Source of the DNA: Apoda limacodes
Lineage: Eukaryota; Arthropoda; Insecta; Lepidoptera; Limacodidae
Direction: 5' to 3'
Assembly: GCA_946406115.1 (NCBI GenBank)
Contig: OX291540.1
Coordinates: forward strand, 3,530,563 to 3,594,562
Length of the DNA stretch: 64,000 nt
Shown: positions 1 to 13,100 of the stretch, piece by piece
Layout: every line of letters starts with the position of its first letter
Position numbering within the stretch: position 1 is the stretch's first letter
Notes under the pieces: generated by a model
The model's database searches: none
What the model was told of the DNA's origin: nothing
Seen by the model: the letters and a program-made list of their open reading frames with translations, nothing else
Made by a program: the position numbers and the translations under genes

Positions 1-760
1 GTCTGTAGACAACGTACATTGCTATGCAGATGACACGGGCCGTTCAAACATATCTCATTCTGATGTGGAGAAAAAAACCGCAGAGAACTTGTGTCTAAAT
101 TCGAAACCTTTCTGTCCAACGTCTCTGACTGAGGACGGAGAAACTTGGCCCGATATATTCACTGAGGTCCCACAATCTCAAAACACGCCTCCAAAATTGT
201 TGACATATCTGTATATTTCAACATTCATTTTGAGATCATTTGGAATATAGGTGAAGCTGGTGTTAAAATAATATGATGTACCCAACAGAGCAATGCAGGG
301 CTAAATAAGTCACAGGTCAGGCCCTAAGTGGAGAAGTGGCCCTTTTTAATCGATTTAACGGAGAGCTGATAGAATTGGTCGAAGCCCTAAACCTGTGTTC
401 TACCCTTGTATCATGAAATGAGTTCTGACGAATTGTTTGAAATAATACCCATAGCTACTTTTTAGCACCGCTTGTATTTGGTAAGAAATTCATTCGCACA
501 CTAGGAACCTGAATGGTTACGTCTGCACCTGACGACTCAAAGTGTAAGGAATCCTAAATGGTTTCAGAGGAACATCCTCCTGCTGACACTTAAGTTGTGA
601 AATGAAAGACTACAGTAATGGGTACTTCAAGAAAGAAATGACTAGATTTTTGTTATGGGTGTGCAACTCGCGAGTAATGGCTCTTGCAAGCTATATAGAC
701 ATAGGCTGCAGTGGCCGCTTCACATCAGGCGGTATTGGTCTACCCTCAACTTGGGCGAGT
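1..760 (+). mobile_element. Degenerate Jockey-like LINE fragment (RT C-terminal half), cut by window edge
   Basis: In the frame from position 2 the sequence reads SVDNVHCYADDTGRS, carrying the YADD box of a non-LTR reverse transcriptase. From about position 150 it follows the same family as the copy at 8869-10252 (VPQSQNTPP against VPQFQNPPL), then skips to the 3' tail (from about 390). Many frameshifts and stops show an old, dead copy. It lies in intron 10 of the channel gene, antisense to it. Confidence 0.75.
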
Positions 761-1062
761 CCATCACGCCGGCCTAGTGACAGTTATGGACTTCACATAC
801 ATCTTTTTAACGTGTTAAGGCTTCCCCAAATTCTTCTCTTTACCTAAAAAAAAACTGAACGCGAGACAGACGCAGTTATCACTAGGCCACCAGCGACTCC
901 AACCTATTGTAATATTACTTTAGAAGATTATAATAAACTAATAAAAACGCAACATAACAGTGCGAAATGTAAGTGTTTGAGTAATTTTGTGTACATTAAT
1001 TTAGGTGAATATCGTTGTTATTTTGAAGCATAAGACCACAGCGCCTATTACAATGTTCTTAC

Positions 1063-1165
1063 CTGTTCCTGGTTCCCGAGGTCAGCAGCCATGTATTTGC
1101 CGATGCCGGGAGGAAACAAGATGGACATCACCGCCAGAGTCATAAACCCAGGGTAGATAAAACGA
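1063..1165 (-). CDS. ClC-a: ClC-2-like channel coding exon 10 (helix L), last exon in window
   Basis: 103 nt complete Asn366 and encode residues 367-400: [20 protein letters not shown], then [14 protein letters not shown]. RFxYPGF is a strong ClC-1/2 signature. The acceptor is ttttcag and the donor is CAG|GTAAGA, phase 0. Positions 1-1062 contain no following exon; that space is intron 10 with a LINE fragment. At least half of the protein is therefore missing from the window. Confidence 0.94.
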
Positions 1166-4100
1166 CTGAAAACAACACAACCCTATATTAGGGTAAGGAC
1201 AATAATCTGTTTTGGACATTCCCTGCTGAACTAACTGCTTCCTTCCTACCTTCAGTATTACCAGTGCAGGCGCAACTGATTGACTGATGAGATTGATCAA
1301 TAATTCTTTTCATACCACCAATTTGCAATATCACGTACTATATAAAACATTAAGTTAAGAGACTGTACTACGTGACAGAAAACTTGAGTAAAAACAAGGA
1401 TGACGCGATATGTAACTGAGCGTGCGTGAGTAGTGCAGCTACATCTCAACTCACTGAGCTTTTTATTGAAATACACGAAATAAATAAATAGTTTATTACA
1501 CATCATTGTAATAAACAAATGCTTATCTCAGGGTCTGAAGCACTATTACAGGTATGCTTTAACAAAGTTGTAAACTAATAGGACTTAGAACTTTACATAT
1601 AGGTTTACCAAAACTTAGAAATAAACAGTGAAAGGGGGTCAGTTTAGGATTGGTTCATTAATTGTGTTTTCAAGTTTTTAAGAGTTTGAACCATATCCCA
1701 AAGAACACATTCATTAAATCCTGCGAAACCTTTGCCAAAAAAACATAGATTTAGGTAATATGGCAACTTAAAGATCGAAAGCGCCATGAATTGCTAAGCA
1801 TTTACGCGTTTTGTTCAACGTAGTGTCACAGCCTAAATAATAATTTCATTCAGTTGGCTAAAGTAGTCGTCTAGACAGAGTAATCGTGAGGTAAGGCGGC
1901 TTTTCTTGTTAACGAGTCAGTTGTTATTAAGGTAGGTTCAAAAATATTTGGCCGATTTAGTTAACATATATATGTTGAATAAGCAAATTTTAATACATAA
2001 TGCATTAATTTATCAAAAAGTTTTATTAAAACTAAACTTGAAAACATAAAACTGAAGTAAGAGTATAAGTTGTAAGTACTTACTTTTTTTGTAGAAAGTT
2101 GCTGAGAACTTTGGTATTCCTCATAAAGAGTACATACTGCCGATGTAGCCAAACCCACAGAGCTGCCAGCAAACCGCATACAACTCTGCGGACAGTCATT
2201 TTTGAACTACATTTATATACGTACTATATAGACCATGGTTACACAAAATCGTTTGCAAAATACATATATGGACAAAATCAAGCGAATTAGATAACACAAA
2301 TAGGGTTAAAATATAACATGTGCCAACTTAATGTATAAAAGTAAATAAATTGCTCACAGTACAATTAATTTTTTAGAGAGTAAATTCATTCTAAATAAGT
2401 TTCATCTAGTCGCCCATTTTCGATTTATTTTTATAATCTTGCATATAATTTAGCTTAAATTTCATCACAATATTGCTGTACATTATTTTATTAGCAACTT
2501 TGACAGTTATTAGCGAATTTTCAATACAAGAAAGTATATTCTAGTTATAAATATTTACTGTTTTTCGCCCATACTACGTGCATTTTCCGCGTTGTATGCA
2601 GAATTCATCGGGATTTATCTCATAAGATACATCTTTTTACACAGGTAAAGTATTATTGAGACATTGAATACAAGTTGAAAGTATTTGACGTCACATTTTA
2701 ATTAATACAAAACGTTTGAACACTAACTTATTGTTAGTGGCGACTGACAGTTGTTTGTCCCCACTACTTCTATTGCTATAATTGTTACAATAATAATACT
2801 ATAATTTTATAATTTATTTCAACTATGTCGAGTAAGCACAACGAGCGCATTTTAGGGTTTCCTAGCCACACAGCAAAAACGTAACCCTTATAGTTTCGTC
2901 ATGTCCGTGCTTTTGTATGTCTGATAAAATTTTGACTAATGTGAACATACAGTTTTCTAACAAAATTAGGAAAGAAATTTTAAGGGTATTTATCTATACA
3001 TTGGTGAATTATACTTCCTAATTTAAAATCTTTGTATTCTCTACCCATTAAATCTACAATTATGAGTTTTAAAAATCTGAAAAAGTCAACGAAAATTGTT
3101 TTGAACAAAATCGGTAACTTAAGACATCCGAATTAAATCTCATTCTACGATTGACTATTTATGATTTTACCTCATCATTCAAACTTTTAAAATTATGGAA
3201 AAGACATAAATCCTTTAGGGCCCCAGAAATATCCTCAGTTAAACGCATGTTTATAAATCAATACAAACGTTAAGCAAAACTAAAATATCCATGTATTCAA
3301 TTGATTAAATTTTATTCATTTATAAAGTGAAAAGTTTTAAGAAACGGAATCGGTAACGCACTAAGGTGTCACTTAATTAGAACTCAAGTTGTCAAAAGTT
3401 CAATAAATGGTTGAAACAAGCAAAATTAGTTCATTATTTATTTGCTGGCCGCCATAAAATCATAATCAAGAATTGTTGTATTTAAATAATTAAAAGCTTA
3501 AACAAAAAAATTAAAAAGCCGTAGGAATTCACATGAGCAATTGTAAACGGTAACCAGAACAGATTTTTATATTGTAATAAACATTTAATAAATAAAATAT
3601 AATCTGATTTTCTTATATACACACCGGCACAATTAGCGGAACACAAAAAAAGGATAGCTCGATTATGGTTTGGGGAGGGATATGTTTTGGAGCTCGAACG
3701 GAGTTAGTGATAGTCACAGGAGGGACCATGACAGCAGATCGATACATCAGAGACATTTTAGAAGAACATGTTGTACCATTTGCCCCATTTATTGGTGACG
3801 ACTTTATTCTAATGCAAGATAATGCTCGTGCTCATAGTGCACAATCGGTACAGGCATATCTGAGCCACGTAGGTATACCGGTGATGCAGTGGCCAGCAAA
3901 TTCCCCCGATATGAATCCGATAGAGCATGTCTGGGACTTGCTAAAAAGAAGGGTTAAATCCAGAATGCCACCCCCCCAACAATCTGAATGAACTTGGAAA
4001 CGCATTACTTGAGGAGTGGGAGCGGTTGCTTCAAGAAATCATCGATAACATAATCTGTAGCATGCCCAGACGAATGGAAACCGTAATCAGAGCAAGAGGG

Positions 4101-7100
4101 GGAAACACTCGTTATTAATTTTGCTTTAATTTTATTGTTAAATCATTTAATGCTTACTTTTTTTTATTTTTTGTGATGGTTCATAATCATCTAAAAATTT
4201 CACTTATTTCAAATAACGAAGACTTTTCAAAGTCGTTGTTAAAAGATGTTAATCAATTTGTTATTTTGTGTCTAATTACATTTTCGTCAAATATATGCGT
4301 TATTATCTCATAGTCTCACTTTTTTTTCTGTTCCGCTAATTGTGCCGGTGTGTATATAAATTATGTCACTGCGATCATGTAACACAAGCGCTTTCAGCAA
4401 AAGAGGTCACGCTACGCTGCGCTTTACGTTAAACTGGTCGCACTTATCTATACCTGTATGGGCAGTTCAGCTTGCGCTGGCCGTTAAAGCGCCTCGCATG
4501 CTTACAGAACCTAAACCTGCTATGATCAAATACCTATGCGCTCTTAAGTACTCTTTGTGACCGGCTATTAGTGTCTTGCGTGAAGAACAAAGTGTAGTTT
4601 AAAGATAGACATCACACTATACAATAAGCGCATCGCAAATAAGTATTATAAATTGTTGGTACCAAATACAGAACAGATTTATTATTTACATCACAACTCA
4701 CCCGAGCAATACGAAGACCGCGAACTCCTGAGGGTCGAAGGGAAAATCTTGAGGTAGAGTTGTTGGAAAGAGTGGCTTGACGGTTGGCATCGCGCCCGAC
4801 CACACTGAGAGCAGACGAAACATCTACAACAAGGGTTTTTGTCAGAAATATTTAACTATCATCTAATATAGATTACTCGATATAAAGTAAATATGCTCAA
4901 GTCATCAGGGTGAAGATAAGAAAAACGTAAGAACAAAAAAGTCACTTATGGGGTATTTGTCAGGACAGGTTAAAGTGCAACCCAAATTAAAAACTACAAG
5001 GCGACTTACCTCAATTGGTAGTTTTGTTGTACCTACATGGACCACTTCTGTCTGTGCTAATGTCTTCTAAGAGGACCTAAGGGAGCCCTAAATTACAATA
5101 ATTTAATTAATCTGAAGGGACATAAAAATAAGGCCAAGTTCTACAACTTTAAATTAAAATATAAACAAAACAATACAACCTAATGTATGTGTGAGCCTCC
5201 GTTTCACTTGGTACTCTTAAAATGGTTAAAACTTTTAATTTTATAAAAGCTAACGCATTTACACGATGAGTATAACTTGATTTTTAATTAAATGTACAAA
5301 ATCATATCATTTCAAATAGGTTATTTTTGCGAGTGTAATGACCGACCACAGAGTAATGCCTTGTCTTGCCTAAAGGTGTAGTTCGATTCTCTGTGCGTAA
5401 GCGCGGTCCTGATAGCACCGGTACAAAACAGGGTTAGTGATTAGTCGATCAATGCTAATCAGATATTTTCTCAAACATGTTACGATATGCAACCATATCT
5501 TGCTCAAGCTCCTTTGGAATAAATCGTACTTGCAGTACAGTATCAGAGAGCGACCCGAAATATTTTTTTTATTCGTCCGCTCGAGCGGTCAAATTTGAAA
5601 TTTGAAAATGTAACGAACTTTTTTAAGCCCGAACATTTATAAATAGATAAATCTAAAGAGATAACTCATCAAGTTTTATATAAATTTCGAAGTGCCACAA
5701 CAAAAACAATGCGCCAATAAATTAATTTAAAAAGTAAAAAAAATGAGAACACATTCGATCGCGGCGAATTGGCGGCAAAATTACCTAAACTATTTTTATT
5801 ATTGTCAATACAGTTGTCAATATAATTAGTTTTTTACACGCATGTTTGAGAAAAGCACATGGTAACAACTGAGCATAACCGGACTCTGTGATGCGAGCCT
5901 CGGCTATGACTCGTCCCGCATACTCACGGTCGCCCGGTTATGCTGAGTTAGCGGATCACGGCAGTAATGTTCGTAACATCTCGATCTAATATATATATAT
6001 ATATATATATAGGTTATAATAATTATTACATTTCTAGTTCTTATGAATTATCTGTATCATATTATCGGTTCACTCAACAGTTACCGATTAAATTGATGGT
6101 GAACACTACGTATATCAAACGGTGCAGGTTGAACCATAAAACGTACGAGCAGAGCGTGCTCCCTTGCAATTATCGATCTTATAGCACCGCGCGGTAATGT
6201 ACTACAGCGCTCATGTCGTAGTGTTATCGACAAGCATAAAACAATTTAGTATAAGTAAATTAGTTTAGTTTATGTATTGATAAACTTTGTTATTATTAAA
6301 TCCTAACAAATTGCAAATTAATACACAATAAATAAAAATATTTTTTTATTAATTAATATTTATAGCAAATCTCATCTTATTATACGCTTATCATACGTCA
6401 TTTCGTTGCGCGTGAGCATAAGTCACTCGCCACATGGTTGATTAACGATAGCGCGTGATTGATGTGCACATCACTACGCAAACTTGATTTATAGCCAGAC
6501 CTGCAGCGAGATTTTGTGTTTGGTTTAGTTATATACTCACAATAGCACTGCAACATGCGGCGAAGAAACCTCGCCAGTAGTTCCGTACAGCGAAATAAGT
6601 TGTAGTGACCTCTATAGAGAATAATACGCCTGAAACAAAAAAAACACGGTCACAAGTTTAAACTAAAGAGTCTTGAACACTTTCTCAGTCTAACCGACAT
6701 ATAGTAATTTAAATTTTTAAGTAACATACATAATAATAAACACCTCCTCTAATGTCATGTATCTCTATCTTGGGCTACTAGTAGCCAGTGTGGGCCAGCA
6801 GCTTTGTTTATTTCATTGTCTCATTTCATCTTGTATAGGGTCTACACCTTTGCTATGCTTTCACTTTTTTTCTTTCCGCGTTTATATTATATTGGTAAGC
6901 GTCCTTCTTCAAGATACAACTAACAAGAGCAACGTTCATATTTTATAAACGGAAAATAACTTAAAACTTACAAATTAGTAATATGTAATGTATGAAAGTA
7001 GCTTGAAGAATGAGAATATGTTAATTTAACAATGTTATTTCTAACGAAAATAATGAGTACAGAAATAAAGACGTATGAACGAAAACTTGTATTTATGTAT

Positions 7101-10100
7101 CCTAACACATTTTCTATACCTCCGACTGGCGCCGCAAAGCAAGAGGCGACACCGACGGCGCACGCGGCCGCCAGCATCTCACTTGTCCGGGATTCGTTCT
7201 CGTAGATACCTTGGAAGGTGGTCACCAGCTTCGACAGCAATGTAGCAACCATTGACGCGATGTGGACTGAAGGACCCTAAAATTTACCTTTTTATAGTAT
7301 ACTACTATTTGAACGAGTATACTACACTAAAATATAGAAAAAAACAAAATAAATATTAGAAAAAGTAAATGTTGATATTTTCACCGTTGTTTAGGATGTT
7401 GATACCAGAGTCACATCTATGACGTGAGAGAAATCTTAAGAAAGAACTTGTGAAACTTATTTTACTATGCGATCGTTTTAGTAACATGCAGGGCATACCC
7501 CCAATCTCCTACTTTAAGAAAAACTTTTCTTATCCTGTTGATCCCTCTACATATAATAAGTATTATTAGGTTTTTATCGCTTTGGTATAGTTACGAATCT
7601 TACATATGGGTAGTCCTGGCCGAAACAATGGAATTAAGAAGTTTCTTTGCGTGACATCCTACAAGTGTAATGTCGTGGGACAGGTCTTTAAACATTGGTG
7701 AGTCTGTTCTATAATATTTAGTTTGCTTTACTTACAGAACAGTTAAAAAAGTTAATATGCAAGAGTTCCGTTTCGACACACCCGACATATCCACCGTAAT
7801 CTAAAAATAACTTACCTCTTTTCCCAGAGGGAGTCCGGATCCCAGAGTTGCAGTGAGACCGATAACTTTAGATATGAGAGCGCGATATGTCAGATACTCC
7901 TTAAGGTGCACTCCCCGGAGAATCGTCTTCATCTCTGGAATACCAGACCCTGAAAAGCGAACGGAGTGAAAATTGTAACAGTTTTAATTTTGTCTAATGC
8001 AGTTCTCCGGTCAAAGTCGGGTGGCGCAAATAATAATAGGACATTATCAGCGTTAAGTATCAGCCCAAAAGGGCGCATGCAGCCAATCAATGCTTCATAG
8101 CGTCGTTACTTCTCGTTCAAGCAACATCGTTGTTCATAATTAGAAAAAATTCAGTGAATTGCATATTCATAATTATTACATTGACATATAATTGTATAAA
8201 ATAAAGTGTTTGAAAATATACATTTATAATTTTGAGTGACAAGAAAATAAAATCGACTCCGATCCTGGTGTTGCGGTTTACACCGATTCCCAGCCTGTAT
8301 CAGCCAAAGTATCGTCTCCTGTTCCACGGCGTAGATGAGGCAGGATCTCGTCGAGCGATTCGGATTCATTACAGTCCGAGTCATAGCAGTTTTCTTCAGG
8401 CAGGTCTAAATGTCGGAAACGCCAAGGTGGTGAGTCACGCTTAAAACGTGTCGGATAGTTATGTACCATTGCCGTCTACTAGTGCTTATATAGATCGCAC
8501 GTCAACTGCTGCCATGACGACCACGTGTCGCCCGGCTGATGCAGGTGACACCGTTGCTTATGTTTCTCTATCTACCCACATCTATACGAACGCTGCCGCC
8601 GTAACCGGCTCGTAACCAGCGTCGGAGCTTGTTCGGTCTATATTAGTTGTATGAATGCTGCCGCCGCATCCGGCTCGTAACTGGTGGCTGAGCTTGATGG
8701 GTCTATGTGTCTCTATCGCTACGGCAATACGAACGCTTCCGCCGCAGCCGGCTCATAACCGGTGCCTGAGCTTTTTGGGTCTATGTTTCTCTATCCCTAC
8801 GGTTATACAAACGCTGCCGCCGCATCCGGCTCGTAATTGGTGCCTGAGCTTGTTGGGTCTATGCGTGATTCAACCCTACAAAGACACAAGTGTGCGCGTT
8901 CACCGCTAAGAAAACTCCATTCACTGTAGTCCCACAATTCCAGAACCCTCCCCTCTCCATCTCCAAGAGCATTGGGATCCTTGGTGTCGACATCTCCAGC
9001 GATGTTCAGTTCCGAGATCACCTGCTAGACAAGGTAAAGCTGGCGTCCAAAAAACTTGGTGTACTCAACAGAGCGAAGCAGTACTTCACGTCGGGGCAAA
9101 GGTTGCTGCTTTACAAGTCGCAAGTACGGCCCCATATGGAGTACTGCTGCCATCTCTGGGCGGGTGCACCCGGATACCAGCTTGGCCCTTTTGCCTCGGT
9201 TCAACGACGGGCTGTGAGAATTGTCGACGATCCTAAACTCACTTGCGGTATCGAGCCCCTAAGTCTGAGGAGAGACTTTCCTTTCCTTTACTACACACAC
9301 ATTGTAACTAGTACAATCGAAGTTTTATTGGAGTTGCTTGAGTGTGTCATGCTCTCTCAAAGTGTCTCTGCGGTGGTGGCGTGTGTGTCGGGTCGTTACG
9401 TTCCCTAAAACATGGTTGAGCGAAGCGATGGCTGCTTCATGTGTCATACTCGTGAACGGGTGCCGCCTGTGGAGGCTGGTCTGCTCTTACAAACTTCTTT
9501 GTATTCTTAGTATTTAGTCTTACTTTTTTGTTTTGTTTATTAATACTGTAAGACATTGATTATTTCTTAGTGATGAATACATAAACTGTCTTTTGTTTAT
9601 ATTAGATACTTTTTTATGTTGTGCTTGTGCTTTATATTTTATGTTTGTAATGGAAAGTGTCCTTTTATGATAGGGAGGGCATTTTCCAATATTTAAATTG
9701 GACGCTGTAAGAGAAAGGGAGAAAAGAAATGCCCTTGCTGAATTTCTTGCCGGTTCTTCTGAGTGCAAGGTCTCCCGCCATGTAGACTTACGAACCGATG
9801 GCGTAGTGACATTCATAAGTGCTCAATTATTGTAGCCTAAACTGAATAAATTATATTGAATTTGAATTTTTACTTTGCCTCCCTGTGTGTGTTCTACCGC
9901 TTGTACAATGGGTTGTGTTCTGAGGAATTGTTCGAAATGATGCCCACGGCTACTTTCTACCATGGCACCGCTCGCCATCGGCAGGGATTTCACACTTTAG
10001 AACCGAAATGATCGCGTACAGTGCGTTTCAGAGAAACTTCCTCCCGCGAACGCTTAGGTTGTGGAATGAGCTCCCTGCCAAGGTTTTCTCTATGGACTAC

Positions 10101-13100
10101 AGTATGGGATTCTTCAAAAAATAAGTTATTAGATTTTTGAAGGGTCGGCAACGCGCGAGTTATGCCCTTGGTGCTGCAAGCGTCCATAGGCTACGGTGAC
10201 CGCTTATCATCAGGCGGACCGTAGGCATGTTTGCCACCTTAGTGGTCTAAAAAAAAAACACTGCTATCTTCTGCCTCGCAAATCGGTTACAATACCAACT
10301 GTCGTTTTGAAGTACCTATAGTGGTGGACCGCTACACTGAAAGGACTTCAAGACTATATATACTATATATAGCCTTTTGCATTTCGATCCGATAAATCAC
10401 TTTCTGACCACGGATGCTACAGATGTCAGGTGAGGTGGTAACTGGACGGTTGTGCGATATCAGACGTATGACACCTAGGTCAGATCAAATGGCACTGCAA
10501 CTGCAAAAAAATGTTTGCCATAATAATAAATTAGCTCTCAGACATTTCACGCCACTTCTACAATCAGATAATCGAACAGTTGTTATACATCCATAAGGAA
10601 GGCGAAACACGTTCAGTGGCATTGTTTAATTTTGACATACAATGGAACCGTGACCAACGGAATATTAGGCAACATTTTGCAATGTAATTGAAATTTTAGC
10701 TGGCATATTTGTTTACCCTGCCGAGCTTGCTTACCAGAGTATTACATCACCTAAACTCTGCCGAAGGACTATTATTATTGGTTTTACGATGTGAAAAAGA
10801 GCGTTCTGGCTTCCGACCCTGCGCAGACTAGCTCTTGCCAAGCCTATGAAAAACGTGAAATTGGATCAGCTATTAATAGATCAATGTATAGGCAGGGCAC
10901 CATCTCACATTAAAGGAATCGAGCTATATGTCTAGAAGATTGGGCCTGAAGAAAGATATAAAAATTGGCTTGAGCCCGACAAGTATTTCATAAGATTCAG
11001 CTAGAGAGTGTATACATTTTGTATTTTCTATATCCCATCTCCCGGTATACAAAGTCTCTGCAAATAATACAAGTTTTATTTTTATGAAAGACCTGCCTCG
11101 CCACCCGGTTGAATTTTGCATACACTATTTTGTATTTAGTCAGGTATTTAGCCTCTATTTTTTTTTTTATTTAGGGTTCCGCACCCAAAGGGTAATTAGC
11201 GGAACCCTATTACTAAGACTTTGCTGTCCGTCCGTCGGTCCGTCCGTCTGTCACCAGGCTGTATCTTATGTACCGTGAAAGTTAGTTAGCTGAAATTCTT
11301 ACAGAAGATGTATTTCTGTTACCGCTATAACGAGAAATACTAAAAAACAGAATAAATAAATATTTAAGGGGGCTCCCATGCAACAAACGTGATTTGTTTT
11401 TATAGATAATGGTACGGAACCCTTTGAGCGCGAGTCCGACTCGCTTTTGGCCGATTTTTTAACCAAGCATTGTAAATCATGCAAAATAAAATTCTTTACT
11501 AACTAAAAAAAGGGTGCAAATTTAGTCTTGTGGCCCTCATTGGGTATTTTATCTATTGGTAAATGGTTTCATTGTTAGTTTTTTTTGTTTTGAGCATATG
11601 ACATCATTAACTAGTTTTTTACTCAACTAGTAACATAAAAACAAATTAACATAGATTTTTGTAAACAAAAGATACTGGTATAGATGTATCATTAATCTGT
11701 TTACCACCTTAAGTTAGAATACTTTAAGGTAAAATTTAATTTGTACGTTAAACTTAAGAATTTAAAGAAGAGCTGTAACGAATCCTTTCATAAAAGAAAA
11801 TGTTAATTTAAATTTATACAAAACCATCAAACTCAACAGAATAATACTGAAGAATTAGGATTTCTCGTTCCTTCTTCAATAAGTTCCACATAATTTTCGT
11901 TTGTTTAACCTAACGCTTTTGTCGATGTCGACAATGGAACAGAAATAGTAAATACAATAAGAACCAAATACAACTACTAAACAAATGTGTGAACTTGGCA
12001 TCTGATTATATATTTTTTATGTCAAGAATTCTAACTCTTATAGTCTAAGAGCCCACGGCACTAACCTAGGTCGATAAGACTACATTTTTACTTGGAATTT
12101 GAATTTTGCAAAACCGCGTCTTAATTCGCGCAAGTCATATTTGCAATTCGCGACCGTGTCACGCAAGTCATATTTGCAATTCGCGACCGTGTCACGCAAG
12201 TCATATTTGCAATTTGCGATCGTGTCACGCAAGTCATATTTGCAATTCGCGACCGCGTTACGCAAGTCATATTTGCAATTTGCGATCGTGTCACGCAAGT
12301 CATATTTGCAATTCGCGACCGCGTCACGCAAGTCATATTTGCAATTTGCGATCGTGTCACGCAAGTCATATTTGCAACGTGTACAAATCGAAAGGAACCG
12401 GGTGATTGCTGACAAAACTGAATTCCGAATCAAGCTGCGTGGAGGGCGACCTGCAATCGCTGCAGCAACCACTTTCTCCACTGTTTGGAAAATGTAACAG
12501 TGGTTTTTCTTACACAGAAATTGATAATCTTTCAGATGAGCTTTGGTTTCTGGAGGAGATCGATCATACTAGATAAGTACGAGGCGTCATGCTGCTGCTA
12601 CTGATTAGGCCAATCATGGAAGCTTGCAGCACTGCATTATCGTATAGTCCTACCCCTCCTCTGTTCCGAGGAACAAACGAAACTTGAGAGTCATATCTTA
12701 CTAAAAATCGTATTATTATTTTCGGGTTTTTTTGTATTGCAGCATCGCCATTTCGTGTGTCCCTGTTAATGACGTGACTAATTATATATAAATATCATCT
12801 GGTAGTCTTATCGCATTAGGTTGAGTGTCGTGGGCTTCCCCTACTATTAGATGACGGCTTGCTCCCACAAATTTAACAGTACCTAGTTTACTTTGTTACA
12901 GGCAGATTGTCGAAGTTCCTTTTTGCACGCAGGTTTAGTACGTTATTTAATAAACACACACAGAGACAAACATAAACTCTCAGGGTAGATATACAAAGTA
13001 CCTAAGTAAGTTTTTTACTTGACTGCCTCATTTGCATATCCGATAACAATGATCTTAAAATACACTTGCTGCTTCATTTCTATTTATTTTTTGTTGACGC

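Larger units (their letters stand above)
8869..10252 (+). mobile_element. Jockey-like LINE fragment, 3' half, with nested insertion
   Basis: The frame reads [18 protein letters not shown], then [20 protein letters not shown], then [20 protein letters not shown] and [17 protein letters not shown] up to SLRRDF near 9281, the thumb/C-terminal part of an insect non-LTR reverse transcriptase. It resumes after an insertion at 9872 ([20 protein letters not shown]) and continues with frameshifts through [18 protein letters not shown] to an A-rich 3' end near 10252. It lies in intron 4, antisense to the channel gene, and is inactive. Confidence 0.88.

Noticed and set aside
1082..1300. 72-codon minus-strand frame over exon 10
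   Set aside because: Wrong frame; the ClC frame of exon 10 runs one base off and ends at the donor at 1062.
4363..4560. 65-codon plus-strand frame right of the Tc1 element
   Set aside because: Lies outside the TIR, has no domain, and is antisense in intron 8.
4612..4803. 63-codon minus-strand frame over exon 8
   Set aside because: Shadow of exon 8 in another frame; the ClC reading frame fits both splice borders.
5340..5410. Possible tRNA (gtagttcgattctctg resembles a B box)
   Set aside because: No matching A box or acceptor stem at the right distance.
8655..8909. 84-codon frame with a 26-residue repeat
   Set aside because: Created by the 78-bp minisatellite; no signal peptide or domain, and it ends inside a LINE.
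12129..12377. Possible CRISPR-like array
   Set aside because: Units abut directly with no unique spacers, and the window is animal DNA; it is a minisatellite.
12080..12497. Four overlapping open frames of 82-133 codons
   Set aside because: All are products of the 33-bp tandem repeat, whose period is a multiple of three.
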